Below are positions 17,191-26,822 of a DNA stretch of 64,000 nucleotides, piece by piece (within the stretch, counting starts at the first letter, position 1; each line of letters starts with the position of its first letter). Made by a program: the position numbers and the translations under genes. The notes below the pieces were generated by a model. The model was not told the origin of the DNA. It did no database searches and saw nothing but the letters and a program-made list of their open reading frames with translations. The stretch comes from Crocosphaera sp. (GTDB taxonomy: Bacteria; Cyanobacteriota; Cyanobacteriia; Cyanobacteriales; Microcystaceae), in the NCBI GenBank assembly GCA_030065205.1, contig JASJDN010000003.1, positions 1 through 64,000 on the forward strand, written 5' to 3'.

Positions 17191-18615
17191 TTAATCTCGA
17201 CAAACCTCATCTAATAAGTCACCATTAGAGGCAAATAATTGAATATGTAATGGCATTTGTCCGGCTGCATGGGTGGAACAACTTAAACAAGGATCATAAC
17301 AACGAATTCCTGCTTCTACACGGTTTAACATTCCCTCTGTCATGGCATTTCCCTTAACATAATGTTTGGCTATTTGGGCAACGGTTTGATTCATAGCTAA
17401 ATTGTTATTTCCCGTAGCAATAATCAGGTTAACTTTCTGAATTAAGCCCTGTTCATCTACATTATAATGATGGAAAAGGGTTCCTCTTGGTGCTTCACTA
17501 ACTCCTATTCCTTCTAAGTTATTAATTCCGGCTTTAGCACGGATATTATTTGATAAGATATCAGGGTCATTAACTAACCGTTCAATGCGTTCTAGACAAG
17601 CAATAATTTCTACTAATCTAGCATAATGATAAAAGAAGGAAGACGTAGCCACACCACCCGCGCGATCGCGAAATTCTTGTAATTCTTGATCGGCTTTTTC
17701 TGTACCAAAACGAGAGCAAATATTAACCCTTGCTAATGGTCCAACGCGATAAATTCCTTGGGGATATCCTAATGGTTTATAGTAGGGAAATTTGAGATAA
17801 GACCACTTTTCTACTGACTCCCCAATAAACTCTTTATAATCTTCTTCTTTGAGGTTATCAGCAACAATATTTCCTTGACTATCAGTAAAGCGAATATGTC
17901 CCCCGTAATGTTCCCAAAGTCCATCTTCTCCAATTAACCCCATAAACAAAGAAGGAAAGTCACCAAATGTTTTAACTTCTGTCTCAAATTTATCAAGAAG
18001 TCCTTTAAATAAACTAAGTGCGTTATTAGCGGTTTCGTAAGCTTCTGGTAATCTTTCTTTAATCCATTGTTGACCTTCTTCTGATAAAGGGGATCTCACA
18101 CCTCCAGGTACAGTCCAAGCTGCGTGAATTTTTTTTGCACCTAAAAGTTCAATAATTGTCTGGCCAAACTGTCTTAAACGAATACCACTTTTAGCTAATT
18201 CTGGATCATTTGCGATTAAACCAAACACATTTCTCTGTGCAGGATCACTATCCCATCCTAATAGAAAATCAGGACTGCTTAAGTGGAAAAAACTGAGAGC
18301 GTGGGATTGAGTAATTTGGGCTAAATTCATCAATCTTCTTAATTTTTCTGCTGCTGGGGGAATTTTTACTGCTAAAATTTTATCCCCAGTTTTCGCAGAA
18401 GCAAGGAGATGACTTACAGGGCAAATACCACAAATTCTGGCAGTAATTCCTGCCATTTCCCACATGGGACGACCTTCACAAAATTTCTCAAACCCTCGAT
18501 ATTCTACCACATGAAATCTAGCATCATTTACTTGACCATTATCATCTAAAAAGATAGAAATTTTAGCATGACCTTCGATACGAGTAACGGGATCAATTAC
18601 AATGGTTTTAGACAT
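17191..18615 (-). CDS. hoxH: Bidirectional NiFe hydrogenase large subunit HoxH
   Basis: Catalytic subunit of the soluble NAD(P)-coupled hydrogenase, 474 residues. The nickel-iron site cysteines are in [10 protein letters not shown] near the N-terminus and [10 protein letters not shown] at the C-terminus. Cleavage by HoxW after the histidine of the second motif would remove a 25-residue tail. It is the last gene of hoxEFUYH on the minus strand; a 111-bp gap holding a GTGGGC inverted repeat separates it from hoxY, which could partly terminate or process the transcript. Confidence 0.97.
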   Translation of the reverse strand: MSKTIVIDPVTRIEGHAKISIFLDDNGQVNDARFHVVEYRGFEKFCEGRPMWEMAGITARICGICPVSHLLASAKTGDKILAVKIPPAAEKLRRLMNLAQITQSHALSFFHLSSPDFLLGWDSDPAQRNVFGLIANDPELAKSGIRLRQFGQTIIELLGAKKIHAAWTVPGGVRSPLSEEGQQWIKERLPEAYETANNALSLFKGLLDKFETEVKTFGDFPSLFMGLIGEDGLWEHYGGHIRFTDSQGNIVADNLKEEDYKEFIGESVEKWSYLKFPYYKPLGYPQGIYRVGPLARVNICSRFGTEKADQELQEFRDRAGGVATSSFFYHYARLVEIIACLERIERLVNDPDILSNNIRAKAGINNLEGIGVSEAPRGTLFHHYNVDEQGLIQKVNLIIATGNNNLAMNQTVAQIAKHYVKGNAMTEGMLNRVEAGIRCYDPCLSCSTHAAGQMPLHIQLFASNGDLLDEVCRD

Positions 18616-18657
18616 AAATTACCTCTATTTTTATATTTTTAAGCTTATTAATTGATT

Positions 18658-18721
18658 AGGTGGGCAAACATCACTTATCTTTTTGTGAATTGAGAAAATT
18701 GTTTGCGATCTTGCCCACCCT
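18658..18721. repeat. GTGGGC-family inverted repeat between hoxY and hoxH
   Basis: AGGTGGGCAA (18658-18667) and TTGCCCACCC (18711-18720) form a near-perfect stem in the 111-bp gap inside the hox operon. An internal CAAAC/GTTTG pair extends it. Position within an operon suggests an effect on relative hoxH expression. Confidence 0.6.
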
Positions 18722-18726
18722 ACAGT

Positions 18727-19272
18727 TTAACCAAATTTAATCATTTCCCTTCCTTCCATAACGGGTTTTTCTCCTTCTAATAAGGGTTCAATGGCTGCTC
18801 GAATTCTATCAGCATTGGGGGGACATCCTGGTAAAAATAAATCCACATTAATGACTTCATGAACGGGACTCACTCTATCTAATAATTCGGGAACTATACC
18901 TGGTTCTTGGGGTAGTTGAGGGGTGACATCTCCTAACTCTAAATAGGAACGTTTTAACACTGTTTCTGCTGGTCCTAACATATTTCTCATCCCTGGAACA
19001 TTAGCAGTTACAGCGCAGTCTCCAAAGGAGATAATTAACTTAGTTTTTTGTCTAATTTCTTTAATTAATTGTAAGTTTTCTTCATTGGCGATCGCCCCTT
19101 CCACTAAACAAACATCTACGTTATTAGGATAGTCTTTAACATCAGCAATGGGACTATAAACAATGTCTACTTTTTGAGCTAACTCTAATAACCATTCATC
19201 GAGGTCTAAAAAGGACATATGACATCCGGAACATCCGGCTAACCAAACTGTTGCTAATTTAATCTTTTTCAT
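18727..19272 (-). CDS. hoxY: Bidirectional hydrogenase small subunit HoxY
   Basis: A 181-residue small subunit that carries the proximal 4Fe-4S cluster. Cysteine ligands are seen in [18 protein letters not shown] and LPGCPPNAD. The sequence is short compared with membrane-bound uptake hydrogenase small subunits and lacks a twin-arginine signal, as expected for the cytoplasmic NAD-linked type. It lies between hoxU (62 bp upstream) and hoxH on the minus strand. HoxY and HoxH form the hydrogenase module. Confidence 0.95.
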   Translation of the reverse strand: MKKIKLATVWLAGCSGCHMSFLDLDEWLLELAQKVDIVYSPIADVKDYPNNVDVCLVEGAIANEENLQLIKEIRQKTKLIISFGDCAVTANVPGMRNMLGPAETVLKRSYLELGDVTPQLPQEPGIVPELLDRVSPVHEVINVDLFLPGCPPNADRIRAAIEPLLEGEKPVMEGREMIKFG

Positions 19273-19334
19273 AATTTTAATGTGTTAATTGTTTATTAGT
19301 TAATGGATTTAATATTATTAAATCCCTACAATAA

Positions 19335-20051
19335 TCATCTGAGCCATTCTTTTTTCTCCCTTGCTGTTACTAAAAATCCTATTTTTCCAGGATCATGATT
19401 CATTTCTGCAACGGTACTTCCTTGTCTAAAAATAGCCCCAGTGGGACAAGCATCAACACATTTACCACAGGAGGTACAGGTATCAACTTCACCCCAAGGT
19501 TGATTAATACCTGAAACGATAAAAGATTGACCGCCACGACTAGCCACATCCCAAACGTGCGCCCCTTCTATTTCATCACAAACCCTAACACATCTGGTAC
19601 ACAAAATACAACGGTTATGATCCATGCCAAACTGGGAATGAGAAAGATCAACATCTCGCTTAGGAAACTGATAAGTAAAACGAGAATGATCCATACCCAC
19701 CCTAATAGCAACATTTTGCAGTTGACAATTACCATTTACCACACAAACCGCACAAACATGATTACCTTCAGCAAACAAAAGTTCTACGGTCATACGTCGA
19801 TAGGTTTGCAATTTTTCGGTTTCTGTCTGTATCACCATTCCCTCTTGGACTTGGGTAATACAAGCAGGTTGTAATTTAGAACTGCCTTCAATTTCTACTA
19901 AACATAAACGACAAGCACCAACATCTGAAACCCCTTGCAAGTGGCATAGAGTAGGAATACTAATGCCTGCTTCTTTGGCAGCTTCTAAAATTGTCTGCTC
20001 TTCTGATGCTGTAATGAGTTCATTATTTATGGTTAATGTTTTTACTGTCAT
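19335..20051 (-). CDS. hoxU: Hydrogenase diaphorase subunit HoxU
   Basis: A 238-residue iron-sulfur protein related to the N-terminal part of complex I NuoG. An N-terminal ferredoxin-like 2Fe-2S domain ([15 protein letters not shown]) is followed by a [10 protein letters not shown] segment and two 4Fe-4S motifs, [11 protein letters not shown] and [12 protein letters not shown]. It passes electrons between the HoxF flavin site and the HoxYH module. The stop of hoxF is 11 bp upstream of its start, so the genes are co-transcribed. Confidence 0.95.
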   Translation of the reverse strand: MTVKTLTINNELITASEEQTILEAAKEAGISIPTLCHLQGVSDVGACRLCLVEIEGSSKLQPACITQVQEGMVIQTETEKLQTYRRMTVELLFAEGNHVCAVCVVNGNCQLQNVAIRVGMDHSRFTYQFPKRDVDLSHSQFGMDHNRCILCTRCVRVCDEIEGAHVWDVASRGGQSFIVSGINQPWGEVDTCTSCGKCVDACPTGAIFRQGSTVAEMNHDPGKIGFLVTAREKKEWLR

Positions 20052-20062
20052 ATTGTCACCTC

Positions 20063-21670
20063 TTAAGTTGCTTCAAGTAAGCTAAGATATTCATCTCTAA
20101 AATACTGCAATGTACTAATAACTGGATTTGGGGCGGTCATTCCTAAACCGCATAAACTGGTTTCTTTGACCATTTGGCAAAGGGCTTCTAATTTGTCTAA
20201 ATCTTGTTGGGTTGCTTTTTTTTCAATTAATTTAGTTAACAGATCGTATAACTGTACGGTTCCTGCACGACAAGGAACACATTTTCCACAACTTTCTTCT
20301 TGACAAAAATCCATATAAAATCGAGCAATTTCTACCATACTGGTGTCTTGATCCATGACGATCATCCCTCCCGATCCCATAATGGTTCCTAACTTTTGTA
20401 AAGAGTCATATTCCACAGGGGTATCTAATAAATGTGCCGGAATACACCCCCCAGAAGGACCTCCTGTTTGCACCGCTTTTACTGTCCCTTGATCCAGAAC
20501 CCCTCCACCAATTTCTTCGACAATTTTTCGGATCGAAGTTCCCATAGGAACCTCAATTAATCCGTTATTTTTTACCTTTCCTGTCAGGGCAAAAACCTTT
20601 GTTCCTTTACTATTTTCTGTCCCTATATTGGCATACCAGTCCCCTCCTTCTCGGATAATGGGAACGATATTGGCATAGGTTTCCACATTGTTGATAAGAG
20701 TCGGATCGCCCCATAACCCTGATTCTGCGGGGTAAGGAGGGCGAGGCCGAGGGGTTCCCCGTTTCCCTTCTACTGAGGCGATCAAAGCGGTTTCTTCCCC
20801 ACAAACAAACGCTCCTGCGCCCACTCTAATGTCAATTTTGAAGTCAAAAGGGGAATCAAAGATTTGTGACCCCATTAAGCCGTATCGTTTGGCTTGTTGG
20901 ATGGCTTTTTCTAGACGTTTGATAGCCAGGGGATATTCGGCGCGAATGTAGATGTAGCCGTGATTGGCTCCCACTGCATAGGCTGCGATCGCCATTCCTT
21001 CTAAGACGCGGTGGGGATCGCTTTCTAAGACAGCCCGATCCATAAACGCCCCTGGATCTCCTTCATCGGCGTTACAGATGACATATTTCTGCTGTCCTGG
21101 CATTTTGGCTACCGTTGCCCATTTTACGCCTGTGGGATAGCCTCCGCCACCTCTTCCTCTTAACCCGCTTTTGGTCACCTCTTGGGTAACATCATTAGGG
21201 GTCATTTCTAAAAGAACATGACGTAATTGTTGATAGCCGTCTTGACTAATATAATCATCAATACTTTCTGGGTTAATTTTACCGCTATTTTCAAGAACAA
21301 TGGGCTGTTGATAGGCAAAGAAAGGATGAGTTAGATCGGTTTTTTCGGGTAAGTTTACTGAATTTTCCTGACCATTTAAACTATCAATAATAAACTCAGC
21401 TTGTTCGGGTTTAACTTGTTGATATAGGGTATCATCGGGGTCAATTTCAATTAAGGGGCCTTGCCCACATAACCGTAAACAGCCAACGGGTATTATTTCA
21501 ATTTCTTCTGTCAGATTCGCATTTTTCACAGCAGTTTTTAAGTTATCCATAACTGCTTTTGAGCCTGAAGATAAACACCCTGCTGCGGTACAGCATCTAA
21601 CTCTTTTTCGTTTTTGCTGCTGTTTAGTTTGAGTCTTGTTTTTGATTTCTAAGAGTTCTTCTAGTTCCAT
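20063..21670 (-). CDS. hoxF: Hydrogenase diaphorase subunit HoxF (NAD(P)H and FMN binding)
   Basis: About 535 residues, homologous to NuoF with an N-terminal thioredoxin-like 2Fe-2S domain (CTAAGC...[10 protein letters not shown]). The NADH/FMN region shows [24 protein letters not shown] and CGEETAL; a C-terminal [12 protein letters not shown] motif binds 4Fe-4S. The ORF could start at 21694, overlapping hoxE by 19 nt, but ATG 21670 lies 5 nt past the hoxE stop with a GAAGAG ribosome site and begins MELEEL, so it is preferred. HoxE, F and U form the diaphorase. Confidence 0.95.
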   Translation of the reverse strand: MELEELLEIKNKTQTKQQQKRKRVRCCTAAGCLSSGSKAVMDNLKTAVKNANLTEEIEIIPVGCLRLCGQGPLIEIDPDDTLYQQVKPEQAEFIIDSLNGQENSVNLPEKTDLTHPFFAYQQPIVLENSGKINPESIDDYISQDGYQQLRHVLLEMTPNDVTQEVTKSGLRGRGGGGYPTGVKWATVAKMPGQQKYVICNADEGDPGAFMDRAVLESDPHRVLEGMAIAAYAVGANHGYIYIRAEYPLAIKRLEKAIQQAKRYGLMGSQIFDSPFDFKIDIRVGAGAFVCGEETALIASVEGKRGTPRPRPPYPAESGLWGDPTLINNVETYANIVPIIREGGDWYANIGTENSKGTKVFALTGKVKNNGLIEVPMGTSIRKIVEEIGGGVLDQGTVKAVQTGGPSGGCIPAHLLDTPVEYDSLQKLGTIMGSGGMIVMDQDTSMVEIARFYMDFCQEESCGKCVPCRAGTVQLYDLLTKLIEKKATQQDLDKLEALCQMVKETSLCGLGMTAPNPVISTLQYFRDEYLSLLEAT

Positions 21671-21675
21671 TTTAC

Positions 21676-22191
21676 TTACTCTTCTTTTTGCCAAGTTTTG
21701 ATTTTTTCAAGTACATTATCTGGTATTTGTTTTCCTACGACTTCTCCATCGAAAACCACGGCAGGAGCAATTCCACAGGCTCCCAAGCATCTAGCTGATA
21801 GTAAAGAAACTTGTTTATCGGGTGTCGTTTCTCCTGACTTTATACCTAATTTTTGTTGTAATGTTGCTAAAATTTTGTCACTTCCTTTTACATAACAAGC
21901 GGTTCCTAAACAAACAACACAGGTATGTTTACCACTGGGTTTAAGGGAAAATAAATGATAAAAAGTGGCTACCCCATAAACTCGACTCAAAGGAAGTTTT
22001 AATCCGTGGGCAACATATTCTAAAATATCAGGTTCTAGATAGCCAAATGCTTCTTGTGCCTTGTGTAAAATTTCGATAAGTGCATCTTGACGGTAGTGAT
22101 TCCGCTTCATAGTAATATCGATGATTTTGAAGCGTTTATCTACGTTTTGACCAGATTTCTGAGGCTGCTTGGTCAGGGTTTTGCTTTCCAT
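21676..22191 (-). CDS. hoxE: Hydrogenase subunit HoxE
   Basis: A 171-residue NuoE-like 2Fe-2S protein with the four-cysteine pattern split between [11 protein letters not shown] and [11 protein letters not shown]. It is the first gene of the hox operon; the operon promoter should lie between 22192 and 22403, where the hox promoters of other cyanobacteria are bound by LexA and AbrB-type regulators (known from Synechocystis, not visible here). Stop and hoxF start are 5 nt apart. Confidence 0.95.
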   Translation of the reverse strand: MESKTLTKQPQKSGQNVDKRFKIIDITMKRNHYRQDALIEILHKAQEAFGYLEPDILEYVAHGLKLPLSRVYGVATFYHLFSLKPSGKHTCVVCLGTACYVKGSDKILATLQQKLGIKSGETTPDKQVSLLSARCLGACGIAPAVVFDGEVVGKQIPDNVLEKIKTWQKEE

Positions 22192-22403
22192 ATTGTTGCC
22201 TTTTCTCTTACTTTCTATTATCTCATTTTTTGACTAAGCTGAAAGGGATGCTCAAGTTATGAAAATGTTAAGATTTTCCTCTGTATAATTTTTCTCTTTC
22301 CATACTAAAAGAAAAGAGAGGCTCTGATCTTTGATGTTAACGTTTGTTTATAAACAACAAAACACTTTCTAAATTAGATTTTATTAATTGAAGTCATGGA
22401 TCA

Positions 22404-22868
22404 TTATAAAAATCGACTTAAATCAAATTCTTCATCTGACGTATTATTAGGAAATCTTTCTAAATTTAATAAGAGTAATAAATGCTCTGAATAATCAACA
22501 ATTCCTTTTAACTCTTCTTGTAATTTTTCTAGTCCTCCATTGGCATATTCTTCAAATATTTGTACTCGTTGATTTTCTGCTTCTGTGTCATAAACTGAAA
22601 GAACATTCGGATCATTTGTTTCAGCGATCGCTAATAATTTTATGACAGTATCATATCCTCTAGAAACAAAAATCTCTAAGCTAATGGGTGCCGGTTCTTT
22701 AGAAATAATATTTAGGGGAATACGCTTATTATATTTTGCACCTAATGTAGCTGCAAATGTTATGACATCTGCATAAGTTTGAAAAGGTCCAATTCCACCG
22801 TTAAAATCCACGAGAGATTGCACTAACTCTGCTTTATCTTTACTAATTCTAATACGATTAATTGCCAT
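22404..22868 (-). CDS. Dnd-system-associated protein 4 (DNA phosphorothioation-associated), orphan
   Basis: A 154-residue protein that I recognise as the DNA-phosphorothioation (Dnd)-associated protein 4 family: an opening NRIRISKDKAELVQ, then GPFQTYADVITFAATLGAK, PAPISLEIF and IFEEYANGGLE. Such proteins are normally encoded beside dnd/dpt genes for sulfur modification of DNA and its restriction partner. No dndBCDE or dptFGH genes occur in this window, so this copy is solitary. Its role alone is unknown. The call is by pattern recognition and should be confirmed by profile search. Confidence 0.7.
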   Translation of the reverse strand: MAINRIRISKDKAELVQSLVDFNGGIGPFQTYADVITFAATLGAKYNKRIPLNIISKEPAPISLEIFVSRGYDTVIKLLAIAETNDPNVLSVYDTEAENQRVQIFEEYANGGLEKLQEELKGIVDYSEHLLLLLNLERFPNNTSDEEFDLSRFL

Positions 22869-23106
22869 GATTTTATTTGTTTACTTAAACATCCCCCAAC
22901 TCAATCAGATAGATTATATAGCACTACGCATTTTCGTGTTTGATATTGACAAACCTTAGAACTCTTTTCTGTCCTACTTTTGACTTTTGTTCGCTAGAAC
23001 CGGAACGGAGTGAGGAACTTTCGCGTAGCGGTCTAGTTGGGGATTCACTTACTATATTTGTAGAATTGTTGCTAACAAATCCCCTTGAGAAATCTTTATT
23101 ATCTAT

Positions 23107-23292
23107 TCAAAACCATTGATGAATATAGTCATCTAAATAAGTTAAAGAGAGGTTATCTGGTGAGGGTTGTTGCTGTTTTATAATGACTTGTTCAACATGA
23201 TTATTGTTTATGGTATCATCATTGGCGAGTTGAGGTTGTGTACTCACAGAGTCTTTGGGTTGTAACCATTGGGGAAGCGTCAGATTGATCAT
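23107..23292 (-). CDS. Small hypothetical protein
   Basis: A 61-residue ORF rich in Asn, Gln and Asp with no recognisable domain or membrane segment. It lies alone between the Dnd-associated gene and the thioesterase, with only a weak AGG ribosome site. The 22869-23106 gap upstream of its neighbour carries a degenerate interspersed repeat around GGAACGGAGTGAGGAACTTT. The gene may not be real. Confidence 0.3.
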   Translation of the reverse strand: MINLTLPQWLQPKDSVSTQPQLANDDTINNNHVEQVIIKQQQPSPDNLSLTYLDDYIHQWF

Positions 23293-23447
23293 GATCAGAA
23301 CCTAATTAATGACTAGATTCTTAGTTTATCCCTGATAGGATAACCAATACGCCCCCCGTTTGACTCATCCTTTTGGGTGAATTTTCTGTAATTTTTATCT
23401 TTCATCTTACTATATTGAGAATAAAGATAATATAATAAAATTAATTC

Positions 23448-23861
23448 ATGACTTATCGTAGAACCATTCATTTTTCTGATACAGATGCAGCCAGCGTTGT
23501 TTATTTTGCTACGTTATTATCTATTTGTCACGAAGCTTATGAAGATGCTTTACAAATAGCAGGAATTAATCTAAAAACTTTTTTTACCGATTCAGATATC
23601 GCCATTCCTATTGTTCATGCTGACATTGATTTTTATCAACCTTTATTTTGTGGTGATCGCATACAAATTAATCTAACACCAATTCAGTTAAATGAAACAG
23701 AATTTGAAATAAAGTATCAAGTTTTTAATGAAAATAACTTAGATAAATTGATAGCAAAAGCAACCACTAAGCACGTTTCTATTAACCCTAAAATTCGTAA
23801 AAGAACTTTTTTGCCATTATCTATAATTCAATGGTTACGATCAAACCCAGATGACTGTTAA
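23448..23861 (+). CDS. 1,4-dihydroxy-2-naphthoyl-CoA thioesterase (hotdog fold)
   Basis: A 137-residue hotdog-fold thioesterase of the 4-hydroxybenzoyl-CoA type. The catalytic region HFSDTDAASVVYFA contains the conserved Asp, and the sequence fits the cyanobacterial DHNA-CoA hydrolases (Synechocystis Slr0204 type) that release 1,4-dihydroxy-2-naphthoate for phylloquinone synthesis. With the MenC-type enzyme at 11.4 kb, this is the second phylloquinone-pathway gene in the window, though the two are not in one operon. Confidence 0.85.
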   Translation: MTYRRTIHFSDTDAASVVYFATLLSICHEAYEDALQIAGINLKTFFTDSDIAIPIVHADIDFYQPLFCGDRIQINLTPIQLNETEFEIKYQVFNENNLDKLIAKATTKHVSINPKIRKRTFLPLSIIQWLRSNPDDC

Positions 23862-23918
23862 CTATAGCTAACGACCTATTTTCAATCTGTCTATTTTTGC
23901 GATAGCTTTTAACTATAT

Positions 23919-24582
23919 TTAATGTATTTCTAACCAATTTTCTAAATCAGCCATACTATTAAAATCAAGCAATGCTTCACCGAGGTTTTCTAATTGTTCA
24001 ATCGAGAGATTTTCAAGACTTTGACGGACTTCTGGGGATAATTCTCCCACCTTTCTATTTAGTAGTCGGAGAATAAGCGATTTTTCTCCTTCCTGTCTTC
24101 CTTCTTCCCTTCCTTCTTGCTTAATTTCTCGGTAAACTCGTGTTTCCTCAAAACTAATTCCTAGCATTTCTTCTACCTCCTTTTTACTTAGCTGTTCAAA
24201 TTTATAAGCGATGATGGTTGTAATTAACTCTATTATGCCTTGGTTTAATGATTTAGGGGTTTCTTGTTGAGTTTTTTGTAACAAATACCTAGCTTCTTGG
24301 AGTGCTTTTTCCTCATTTACTATAGAAATATAGTAATGATTCAGCAAAGACTCTCTCATATAATCTTTCGTCTTTTTGGAACTGTACTTCACAAAAATAT
24401 ACTACCCCTGGATCTTCATTTTCTGGCGGGAGAAACACACCATCAATCTCAAATCTCGGTTCTTTAACAGCAACGGAATCAAATCTGTATTCTTTAGCAT
24501 TTTCTGGAGGATTTTCCAATAGTTCAAACAATAATCCTGGATAGGTTTGAAAGAGTTTATAAAAGATTGAATCTCGACGCAT
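23919..24582 (-). pseudogene. Rpn/DUF2887-type PD-(D/E)XK nuclease gene, internally deleted and frameshifted
   Basis: Two overlapping minus-strand ORFs are halves of one gene. The upstream one (24313-24582) has the N-terminus MRRDSIFYKLFQTYP and the nuclease core FEIDGVFLPP...VYFCEVQFQKDE of DUF2887/Rpn proteins, ending just after FAESLLYFYS. The other (23919-24392) holds the C-terminal helical part (EKALQEARYLLQ, an EGREEGRQEGEK stretch and LSIEQLENLGEALLDF). Roughly 100 residues between them are missing and the frame changes. Rpn proteins are associated with recombination and toxin-like roles; this copy should be inactive. Confidence 0.8.
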
Positions 24583-24603
24583 TGTTAACGAACCACAGGT
24601 TAT

Positions 24604-25761
24604 TTACTTTTGATAGTGTAAAATCTCATTAGCTACGCGATCGCAGACTCCCACTTCTCCTAAAAGGGTTCGCATTTGTTCATAGTCATCAAACGTTTTT
24701 TGACGACGTTCGGGGTTTAATAATAAGTCGACAGATTCGTCTACAATGCGATCTATTGTTGCCTCTTCTTGTAATAATTCGGGAACAATTTCTTCCATAA
24801 CAACTAAGTTAGGGGGGGACATAAAAGGAATAGAAAACTTAAGAACATTCCTAGCAATCCACATGGTCAAAGGATTAACCAAACAGAGAACTAATTGAGG
24901 AATATCTAACAACGCTAATTCTAAATTAACCGTTCCTGATTTAGCAATGGCAAAGTCAGCAGCAGCCATTACTTCTATGGCCCGTCCGTCAAACAAAGTA
25001 ATGGATAAATTATATTGTTTAACCATTTCTTCGATGGTGTGACGATATTCTTTTAAAGAAATTGGTAATAAAAAATGAATATCTGGGACTTTTTCTTGTA
25101 TCTTCTGCGCTGCTTGACAAATTAAGGGTAAATGATACTTTAATTCTTGATAACGAGACGCTGGAAATAACGCAATCACACGCTGATCTTCTGTCAGTCC
25201 CAAAGCTTGACGAGTCGCTTCTCTAGTAGGGGCCTTAGCCATTCTATCCAATAAAGGATGACCGACCCATTTAACGTTGACCCCTTTTTTCTCAAAAAAT
25301 CTCGCTTCTTCGGGGAAAATAGCCAATAAAATATCGGTAATTTCGGCGAATTGTTCAATGGTTTTATTGTTGGGGGCCCACACCCAAGATTGAGGGGCAA
25401 TATAATAAATAATCGGCACATCTGGTAAATGTTTACGGGCGTATTTTCCAAAGGCTACATTGGGGCCCATATAGTCCAATAAAATTAACACATCGGGGGG
25501 ATTATCCCGCAAATAAGCCTTCACCCGACGCTGCATCAACCAAGTGGGGATAATAAACGGTAACGCCTCCACAATACCAATAGACCCAATACTGGCCGTA
25601 TTTCCCAATAACTTCGCCCCGGCTGCTTCCATGAGATTCCCACCTAAGGCCAAAATTTCCAAAGGAATGTTTTGCTGTTTTGCTTGTCGATAGAGGGCCT
25701 CAACCAACATTGATCCCTGTAAGTCCCCTGAAACTTCTCCGGTACTGATAAAAATTTGCAT
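24604..25761 (-). CDS. lpxB: Lipid-A-disaccharide synthase
   Basis: A 385-residue GT19 glycosyltransferase that joins UDP-2,3-diacylglucosamine and lipid X in lipid A synthesis at the inner membrane. The N-terminus MQIFISTGEVSGDLQG and a central VGHPLLD...ALFPASRYQELK are typical. An AGGAA ribosome site precedes the ATG. It follows lpxA by 46 bp on the minus strand, and the two form an operon; lpxC, lpxD and fabZ are not here. Confidence 0.95.
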   Translation of the reverse strand: MQIFISTGEVSGDLQGSMLVEALYRQAKQQNIPLEILALGGNLMEAAGAKLLGNTASIGSIGIVEALPFIIPTWLMQRRVKAYLRDNPPDVLILLDYMGPNVAFGKYARKHLPDVPIIYYIAPQSWVWAPNNKTIEQFAEITDILLAIFPEEARFFEKKGVNVKWVGHPLLDRMAKAPTREATRQALGLTEDQRVIALFPASRYQELKYHLPLICQAAQKIQEKVPDIHFLLPISLKEYRHTIEEMVKQYNLSITLFDGRAIEVMAAADFAIAKSGTVNLELALLDIPQLVLCLVNPLTMWIARNVLKFSIPFMSPPNLVVMEEIVPELLQEEATIDRIVDESVDLLLNPERRQKTFDDYEQMRTLLGEVGVCDRVANEILHYQK

Positions 25762-25807
25762 AACTTCCTCTTTAACCCATAATGATCGCTGAATGACTAT
25801 TTAACGC

Positions 25808-26602
25808 TTATTTTCCTGGAATGGGCCCCCGTCGTTTTTCTCCTGTGGTGGACAGGTGCAGAAAATGACGTAAATATTGGGCGTATTCATTATTATCTAA
25901 ATTTTCTAACTGTTCTAGGGCCTGTTGTAAAGTGAGATCAGACCGATACAAGAGACGAAACGCTTTTTTAAGATAACCCACATCTTCCGTGGTGAGTCCA
26001 GCCCGTTTTAACCCCACTAAATTAAGCGATCGCACTCTAGAGGGGTTCCCTTCGATCATCATAAAGGGAGGAACATCACGATCAATACGACTCATTCCCC
26101 CTAACATGGCATTACGGCCAATTCTCACAAATTGATGAACCCCTAAAACCCCGCCAATAACTGCCCGAGACTCAATATGAACATGGCCGGCTAAAGCGAC
26201 GGCATTGGCAATGATGATATGATCCTCAAGAACACAGTTATGGGCCACATGAACATAGGCCATCAAAAGATTATTATTACCAATTTCTGTCACTTCATCG
26301 GCATGGGTGGCTTTATTGACGGTGACAAATTCTCGGATGGTGTTACCGTCTCCAATTTTGACTCGACTGGGGGCCCCTTTATATTTTAGGTCTTGGGCAT
26401 CTAAACCAATGACTGCACTGGGGAAAATACGATTATTTTCCCCAATTTCTGTGGGACCCTCGATAACCACATGGGGTCCGATGGTGGTGTGTGCGCCTAT
26501 TTTCACCTGATCACCAATGACAGCATAGGGGCCGACTTCGACGGTGGGATCAATTTGTGCCTTCGGATGAATGACAGCAGTAGGATGAATTAGGGTAGTC
26601 AA
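25808..26602 (-). CDS. lpxA: UDP-N-acetylglucosamine acyltransferase
   Basis: LpxA, the first enzyme of lipid A synthesis, with left-handed beta-helix hexapeptide repeats from IHPTAVIHPKAQID onward and the C-terminal helical domain. The catalytic histidine is in MAYVHVAHNC. The longest frame begins at an ATG at 26632, but a TTG at 26602 has an AGGGAGA ribosome site about 8 nt upstream and gives a 264-residue protein starting directly at the first repeat, matching family length. The TTG start is therefore preferred. Confidence 0.95.
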   Translation of the reverse strand: MTTLIHPTAVIHPKAQIDPTVEVGPYAVIGDQVKIGAHTTIGPHVVIEGPTEIGENNRIFPSAVIGLDAQDLKYKGAPSRVKIGDGNTIREFVTVNKATHADEVTEIGNNNLLMAYVHVAHNCVLEDHIIIANAVALAGHVHIESRAVIGGVLGVHQFVRIGRNAMLGGMSRIDRDVPPFMMIEGNPSRVRSLNLVGLKRAGLTTEDVGYLKKAFRLLYRSDLTLQQALEQLENLDNNEYAQYLRHFLHLSTTGEKRRGPIPGK

Positions 26603-26822
26603 CGAGTTATCTCCCTTTGAATAGGTCAGCATGGAATTTAGTTATAGGGTACACAATAAAGCTTTTTAAGGGAACAGGGAAAGGAGAATTAGGGACAATG
26701 ATATATGATGACGTAAATTATTGATTTTGGGTTCTGCTTAGGGGTCACTGCTTTAAATATCGGTTGACAAAACTAAGCTTGATCCGAGATAACTGATAAC
26801 TAATCTTTCTTGGTAAGGTTTC

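Noticed and set aside
22985-23040. tRNA-like stretch with GGTCTAGTTGGGGATTC
   Set aside because: No acceptor or anticodon stem can be formed; it matches a degenerate interspersed repeat instead.
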